Part shown: one piece after another, positions 58,770 to 64,000 of the stretch
How positions within the stretch are numbered: position 1 is the first letter of the stretch
Layout: every line of letters starts with the position of its first letter
NCBI RefSeq assembly: GCF_019320115.1
Contig: NC_089583.1
Coordinates: 77,563,739 to 77,627,738 of the forward strand
DNA from: Miscanthus floridulus
Lineage: Eukaryota > Streptophyta > Magnoliopsida > Poales > Poaceae
DNA length: 64,000 nucleotides
Direction: 5' to 3'
Notes under the pieces: generated by a model
Database searches by the model: none
The model's input: the letters and a program-made list of their open reading frames with translations, nothing else
Told to the model about the DNA's origin: nothing
Program-made: the position numbers and the translations under genes

Positions 58770-59487
58770 ATCTAATATTGCATTCAAAAAATAATTTAAC
58801 TTTAGTTTCTTATTAACAATATAATGTAATATGAACCTATAAATAGACAATTATAATAAGTTTTAGTTTTTCTAGATACATTATTTTCACTATGCATCTA
58901 GACATAATATATATCTATGTTCATAGCAAAAGTTATGTATCTAAAAACCTAAAATGTCAGAATGGAGGGAATAACGATTTGGTCGGATTCGAGAAAGGTC
59001 AATGCTCGAGTTACTCGTTATGCACCGACAAGCCGTATGGGCTGTGAGGTGTTTCGTGGGTAAAACATATACCCCTCTACAAAGTTACTTTATCATGATC
59101 TTGCTCATGTCTTCTAGCTTCTGAGTAGAGTTAATTTGTGGAAAGACTCGTGAGAGGTCGAGCTTCAATTGCTTGTTGCTCATAACTGTTAAACTATGCC
59201 ATGCTTATGGTTAGAGCATAGACAACTTTACTCTTTCGTATAAACATAAAACCAACTTTTATTTCTTACTAATGCTAAGTACATAATTCTTTTTTATTAC
59301 TTATTTATAAGTCATACTAAGTACACTCGTACACTCATGATACTACGGTTGGAGTTTTGCAGGTGAGGACGCTCCTAGTTATGGATATTTCTATGCCCCA
59401 ATCCCTCGACAGTTTGGAGTACTAGGGTGCCCTCCATGTGAGATGTAGCTTATTGGTGTCGTATGCGCCATAAGAATGTATCAAACT
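58770..59487. other. Intergenic DNA, no gene
   Basis: AT-rich with a Stowaway-like remnant near 58870-58975 (words for CTAGATACATTATTTTCAC and CATCTAGACATAATATATAT). No coding domain. Confidence 0.4.
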
Positions 59488-59489
59488 TA

Positions 59490-59745
59490 CTCCATCCGTC
59501 CATTTTTATTTGTCATTTTACTGACTGAAAAGTCAATTGTACTCAACTTTGATAAAATTTATATAAGAAAATATTAATGTTTACGGTATATACTTAGTAT
59601 CATTAGATAGATCGTTTAATATATTTTCGTAGTAAATTTATTTGGAGATAGAAATATTACTAATATTTTGGATAAACTTAGTTAAAGTTGAGAAAGATTG
59701 ACCCGTACATTTTCCATAACGACAAATATAAAGGGACATAGGGAG
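59490..59745. mobile_element. Stowaway MITE, 256 bp
   Basis: Ends CTCCATCCGTCC and the inverse GGGACATAGGGAG; TA at 59488-59489 and 59746-59747. The ATTTTTATTTGTC arm pairs with GACAAATATAAAG at the right. Confidence 0.85.
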
Positions 59746-60169
59746 TATGTTAAGCTTTCAGTAGTAGAACTCTGATGTATGGATATGTGCTTTGTGCTAA
59801 ACTAAGTGTGGAAGAAAACATTTGATGTAAATTTAAGTACTTTTAGTGTGATGTGAACTTGTATTAAACTATGGATTCTGTTGTGCAATCGATCCCGGAC
59901 AAAGGTTGCATAATTTTATGCATTACAAATGATAGAACATGGGGATGACCGAATTAATTGAGTTAAGCCGATATTGGATCTTTAAAAAAAAGGAATATAT
60001 TAATATCTCAACTTATACATCGACCAATGTATATACCTGTTTCTTATTACAAACACGAGCACTGCGGTCCATGAAATCTCAAAAACAAAGTTTTGAGCCA
60101 CAGGGAATAAAAGAAACGTTTCCAAAATCGATATCTATAAAGCAATTATACTGCTAAATCTCCAACCGT

Positions 60170-62460
60170 GTCTTGCAAACACCTCCGTCGCGGTTGTCTC
60201 AATATTCCTGCATCCCATCTTCATCATTTGACGATCCCCTCCTCCTGTAATAGGGACCGGGACCTGGTCCAGTAGGTTCCTCTGAAGATAACCTGCAAAT
60301 AAGATGGTGCTGAGACCTTGTTAAAAACTATATCATTTTGGGTTAACTATATCATTTTGGGTTAACCATATCACCCAACAAATTGCACTTGCACCCACAG
60401 GAATATGAGATTTTAGTTTTCTATTTATTCCTTCTAACCAGCCTGTAAACAAATTGTGTACGCTAGTTAGAGATATTAAATTAAAGGAAACATGAACAAT
60501 TCGCCACATGAATTTAGCAAAATGACAGTCTAAGAGTAAATGTTGTATAGACTCGTCTGAAGAACAGAAACAATACTTCCTATCTCTTTGCCACCACATA
60601 AAAACTTTGATTTTGAGAGGTAGTTTTAGTTTCCAGATTAATATGTTATATGGTATAGCTTTGGCTCCTAATAAGGCTCTGTACATGGATTTGATTGAAA
60701 ACAACCCATTCTGATGAAGCCCCCACACAAAACGATCTATTTGGTTTGTTAATTGTACATCTGCAACCATAGCGACCACATCATACCACGCTTGTAAATT
60801 AACATCTACTAGAGATCTCCTAAAAGCCGCGTTTAACGGTGTCATAGACAACACCATTCTTACAGATGCGTCTTTTCTCCTAACAATATTATATAGTACG
60901 GGAAAGAGAGATTTTAGTGGACATGGTCTTATCCACGAGTCCTCCCAAAATCGCACTTGAGACCCATCACCTAGATCAAACTTGTCTAACGAGAGAAACT
61001 CCCCCTTGTCCTTCATGAGGCTAGCCCAAAACTAGGAGTCTCCGGGCATGTATTGAACCTATGTCAAAGTTTTGTCCCTTAGATATTTATTCTTAAACAA
61101 ATGTTGCCAAACCCCATCTCTATTCAGCAACTTAAAAAGCAATTTGCTTAGGAGACACTTGTTATGAACATCGAAATTGAGGACTCCTAACCCTTCTTGA
61201 TCTTTCGGCGTATATACTACCTCCCACTTAGTCAATCTATATTTTTTCTTGTGTTCATCAATTTGCTAAAAAAAACCATGACCTAAAATAATCCAACTTG
61301 TTCAGAACCCCTCTAGGTATTTAAAAAAAAGAAAGCATGAACATGGAGAGACTACTCAAAACAGAGTTAATTAGAACAAGCTTTCCTCCTACCAACAACA
61401 TCTTATTTCTCCAACAATTCAGCCTCTTTTGAAATCTTTCTTCAATATTTTTTAGTCCTTATTCATGAGTTTTCTATGATGCATATGAATTCCTAGATAC
61501 TTAAACGGGAACAACCTCAAATCACACCAAAAAATTGTGCATATTTGTTTCGATTGGCTTTGGCCGCTCATAGCAAAACATTTCGTTTTTATAGAAATTG
61601 ATCTTGAGTCTTGATAGCTGTTCAAAAGCACAAAATAAAAGCTTCATGTTTTTTGCCCTCTCAATTGTCTATAAAGATAACAGTGTCATCTGCATACTGA
61701 AGGACTGAAAGTCCCTCATCTACCAAATGCGAAACAACCTCTTGAATTTGTTCAACCTCTTTAGCTAGTGAAATAAGGATAGCCAGCATGTCAACCACTA
61801 TATTAAATAGGATTGGAGATAATGGATCCCCTGCCGCACTCCTTTCCTAGTTTGGAAATAATGGCCTATATTATCATTGACCTTTAGTGCAACACTCCCT
61901 CTACACATGACTTTTGAAATCCATTCAGACCAAGTTGGTAAGAATCCTTTCATTACGAGGACATGTTCTATAAAAGGCCACTTTAATTTATCGTATATTT
62001 TTTCAAAGTCTAGTTTTAAGATCATACCATCTTGTTGTTTCATATGCAACTCATGAATCGTTTCATGCAACATCACAACTCCTTCTATGATATAGCGACC
62101 CGGGATAAAGGCCGCCTGCGACGGTCCTATCAGCTTATTTGTCACTTTCAAAATTCTATTGTTTAGCACTTTAGTAAAAATCTTAAAGATGACATTTAAT
62201 AAATATATTGGCCTGTATTGTTGTATCTGGGCCACATCAGCAATCTTTGGTAGTAACGTAATTACTCCAAAATTTAGGATATGAATAGGCAGCCTCCCAA
62301 CATGAAATTCATAAAAAAGGTTCATTAAATCCGGCTTTACAACCTTTCAAAAGAATTGATAAAATTCAACGAGAAAACTATTCAGACCAGGTGCTTTGTT
62401 ATGTTCCCTATAAAAACTGCCATTTTAACATCTTCCTCGCTGAATGGAGTCGATACCGGA
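60170..62460 (-). pseudogene. 5'-truncated LINE (non-LTR retrotransposon) with RT and zf-RVT remnants
   Basis: Minus strand. It begins near 62460 with an S-E-E-D-V and N-K-A-P-G segment, so the endonuclease half is missing. 62325-61798 is the RT core (V-I-T-L-L-P-K, Q-Y-R-P-I, A-F-I-P-G-R, G-V-R-Q-G), after which the frame is lost. YADD is still readable at 61685-61696 in another frame. 61016-60333 is the RT zinc-binding (zf-RVT) domain with W-E-D-S-W, F-S-I-K-S-M-Y, and the C-x-C and H-L-L-L-D-C words. Multiple stops and frameshifts make it inactive. A 19-bp tandem duplication (60326-60344, 60345-60363) lies at the end of the last frame. The 3' end is approximate: no poly(A) tail was found. 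Confidence 0.85.
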
Positions 62461-63089
62461 TCTTAAATTAGTACAAATGGAAAACAAAGATATTGTACAA
62501 ATGTTGTACGAATGTAAAACACAGATATTGAATCAATTGGTTGTTGCATATACTTTGAGAATGTCGACTTCTGCATAAAAAAATGTAAAACATACAAATG
62601 AGATCAAATCAGAATCACGATTTGAGCAAAAGATGCATTTCAAGCTTGTGGCTATATTCAAACTAATTAATCACCCCACATCCTTTAATCAAACTGTACT
62701 CCAAACACCGTAAGATGTTGAGGATAAATCTTGTGGAGGATGTATTTTATGCGGAAATCGTAGTGCAATTTTGGTCATAGATACCTAGACGGATCAAATT
62801 CAGATAAAAGAAAGCTGTTGTCATATTTGATAATGGCCCTTATTTAAATTCGTGATGGAACTATGGTCTATGGACATGTGAAATGTACAGTGCTAGTACA
62901 GTTCAGATCCGAACCAGAACAAAGAAACTTCAAATTACGAATATAGATTTGAGGGAGATTTGGCTCTAATCTCGGTAAACTTAAAACTGTTCCGACCAAG
63001 GTTTCTCTTTCCTGATGATGAAAGAACCGCTCTTCGAAGACGGACACTCTGAAGTACTAAAAACAGGGGGGACGCTAGGCACTACCGCA
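62461..63089. other. Spacer and 3' region of the WRKY gene
   Basis: AT-rich. The part next to 63089 is presumably 3' untranslated sequence of the WRKY gene. No coding domain. Confidence 0.45.
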
Positions 63090-64000
63090 CTAGTAGTCCG
63101 GCAGCTGTTGCAGGATCGCGGCAGCCAGCGCGTCGGTGAACTTGGGATCCTTGGTCAGCGAGCGCGCCATCTGACCCACCAGCGCCGTCCGGAAATCCGG
63201 CGATGCGATCTCCTGGCACAGCTTCTTGAGGTCGGGCGCCTCGGCGGCGTCGAGCACCCGCACGCCGCCCCCTCCGTTCTTGGTGAGGTCCAGCGTGATG
63301 GTCGGGCCGGAGGAGTTCATGGAGATGGAGCACGGCACTGGCCCGCTCGCCGTGGCGGAGGCGGCGATGGGAAGCTCGCCGGCGCGGGTCGGGCTCGGGT
63401 GGTTGTGCTCGCCCTCGTACGTGGCCACCAGCAAGGTGCTGTCCTCCGCGCTCCTCTGCACCTGTTCCAAGGAACAGAGTTACTGTATCATTAGCGACAG
63501 ACTGAAAAAGAAGTCGCCGTAATGAGGCGGCCGACGATCGATCACCGCGAAAATGCGTGAAATTAAATTAGTACCTTCTTCTTGACGGGGCAGGAGGGCG
63601 CGTATGCGCAGCGGAAGTAGGCTCTCGGGGACGGGTTGTCGCGGGTCACCTTCTGGCCGTACTTTCGCCATTGGTAGCCGTCTTTGACGGTGAGCGTGGT
63701 GTCGGCGGGGTCGATCCGGGTGCAGACCCTGGTGACCTTGATCCGCCTGCACGTGCCCTCGTCGCTGAGGGCGCTCTCGACGGCATGGTCGGGCTCGGCC
63801 TTGGTGTTGCCGCTGCCGTTGCCGTTGCCGTTGCCGTTGGCGTCGCTCGAATTTGACGGCTCCAGGCTGTCCCTGCTCCTCTTCCTGCTGCTGTCGGGGC
63901 TCTGCCGCGCGACCTGGCTGGCGTAGAGGTAGGCGATCATCTCGGTGAGCCGCCGGTTCTCCTCGCTGACCTGGGTGAGCCTGGCCTCCAGAGTCTTGGC
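63090..64000 (-). CDS. WRKY transcription factor, group IIa, 3' part (truncated by the window)
   Basis: Two exons seen: 64000-63575 (runs off the edge; 142 codons) and 63461-63090 (stop TAG), with a 113-bp GT-AG intron. The visible 265 residues hold, in order, a Leu-zipper-like coiled coil ([16 protein letters not shown]), a basic R-K-R-S-R stretch, an Asn-Gly repeat run encoded by a hexanucleotide repeat (about 63811-63838), then the DNA-binding domain with WRKYGQK (W at 63670) and zinc ligands C-x5-C-x23-H-x-H. The intron falls just after C-P-V-K-K-K, at the Val codon, the V-type position of groups IIa and IIb; the coiled coil and C-terminus (ending L-P-D-Y) point to IIa, closest in my memory to rice WRKY62/76. 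Group IIa proteins bind W-boxes (TTGAC) in the nucleus and regulate pathogen responses. The N-terminus and promoter lie outside. Confidence 0.92.

Overview
This is nuclear DNA of a grass, probably a panicoid or andropogonoid one (sorghum, sugarcane, Miscanthus or maize relatives); the exact species is inference. The reasons are intron-containing GC-rich transcription factor genes, long LTR retrotransposons with initiator-Met-tRNA primer sites, and many grass-type Stowaway, Tourist and GGCC(C/T)TGTT-type miniature transposons (MITEs). Two protein-coding genes can be supported, both transcription factors on the minus strand: a complete seven-exon bHLH gene of the LRL/bHLH66 type (50665 to 47689) and the 3' part of a group IIa WRKY gene (64000 to 63090) that runs off the right edge. 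Layout: 1-8.4 kb is intergenic DNA with microsatellites, MITEs, one MITE nested in another, and a possible leftward promoter at the extreme left edge. 8.4-16.05 kb is a young, complete Ty3/gypsy element, probably of the CRM-related lineage (perfect 5-bp target duplication, LTRs differing at about 8 sites in 958), whose pol frame runs on into its own 3' LTR. 16-19.7 kb is intergenic with MITEs. 19.75-43.86 kb is one very large old Ty3/gypsy element on the minus strand (LTRs 3.8 and 4.9 kb, chromodomain remnant, many stops). A second complete element, a 10.3-kb gag-only copia-type retrotransposon (27.06-37.34 kb), is inserted inside its gag zinc knuckle. 45.58-46.5 kb is a probable solo LTR related to the first element. 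47.7-50.8 kb holds the bHLH gene and its TATA box. 50.9-60 kb is AT-rich intergenic DNA dense in Tourist-like MITEs. 60.2-62.46 kb is a 5'-truncated, decayed LINE. 63.1-64.0 kb is the WRKY gene. The genes do not form a pathway: this is a gene-poor island with two regulatory genes separated by repeats. The history can be read from nesting and LTR divergence: large Ty3 element first (about 13% LTR divergence in a sampled stretch), then the gag-only copia inside it (about 5%), then the CRM-like element (under 1%). The most unusual items are the gag-only element, with several zinc knuckles, an alternating inverted motif array just upstream of its LTR TATA box and primer-site-like motifs scattered through its non-coding interior; the LTR-embedded pol tail seen in both CRM-like elements; and a GC-AG intron in the bHLH gene. 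I found no tRNA, rRNA, CRISPR array or bacterial-type system.
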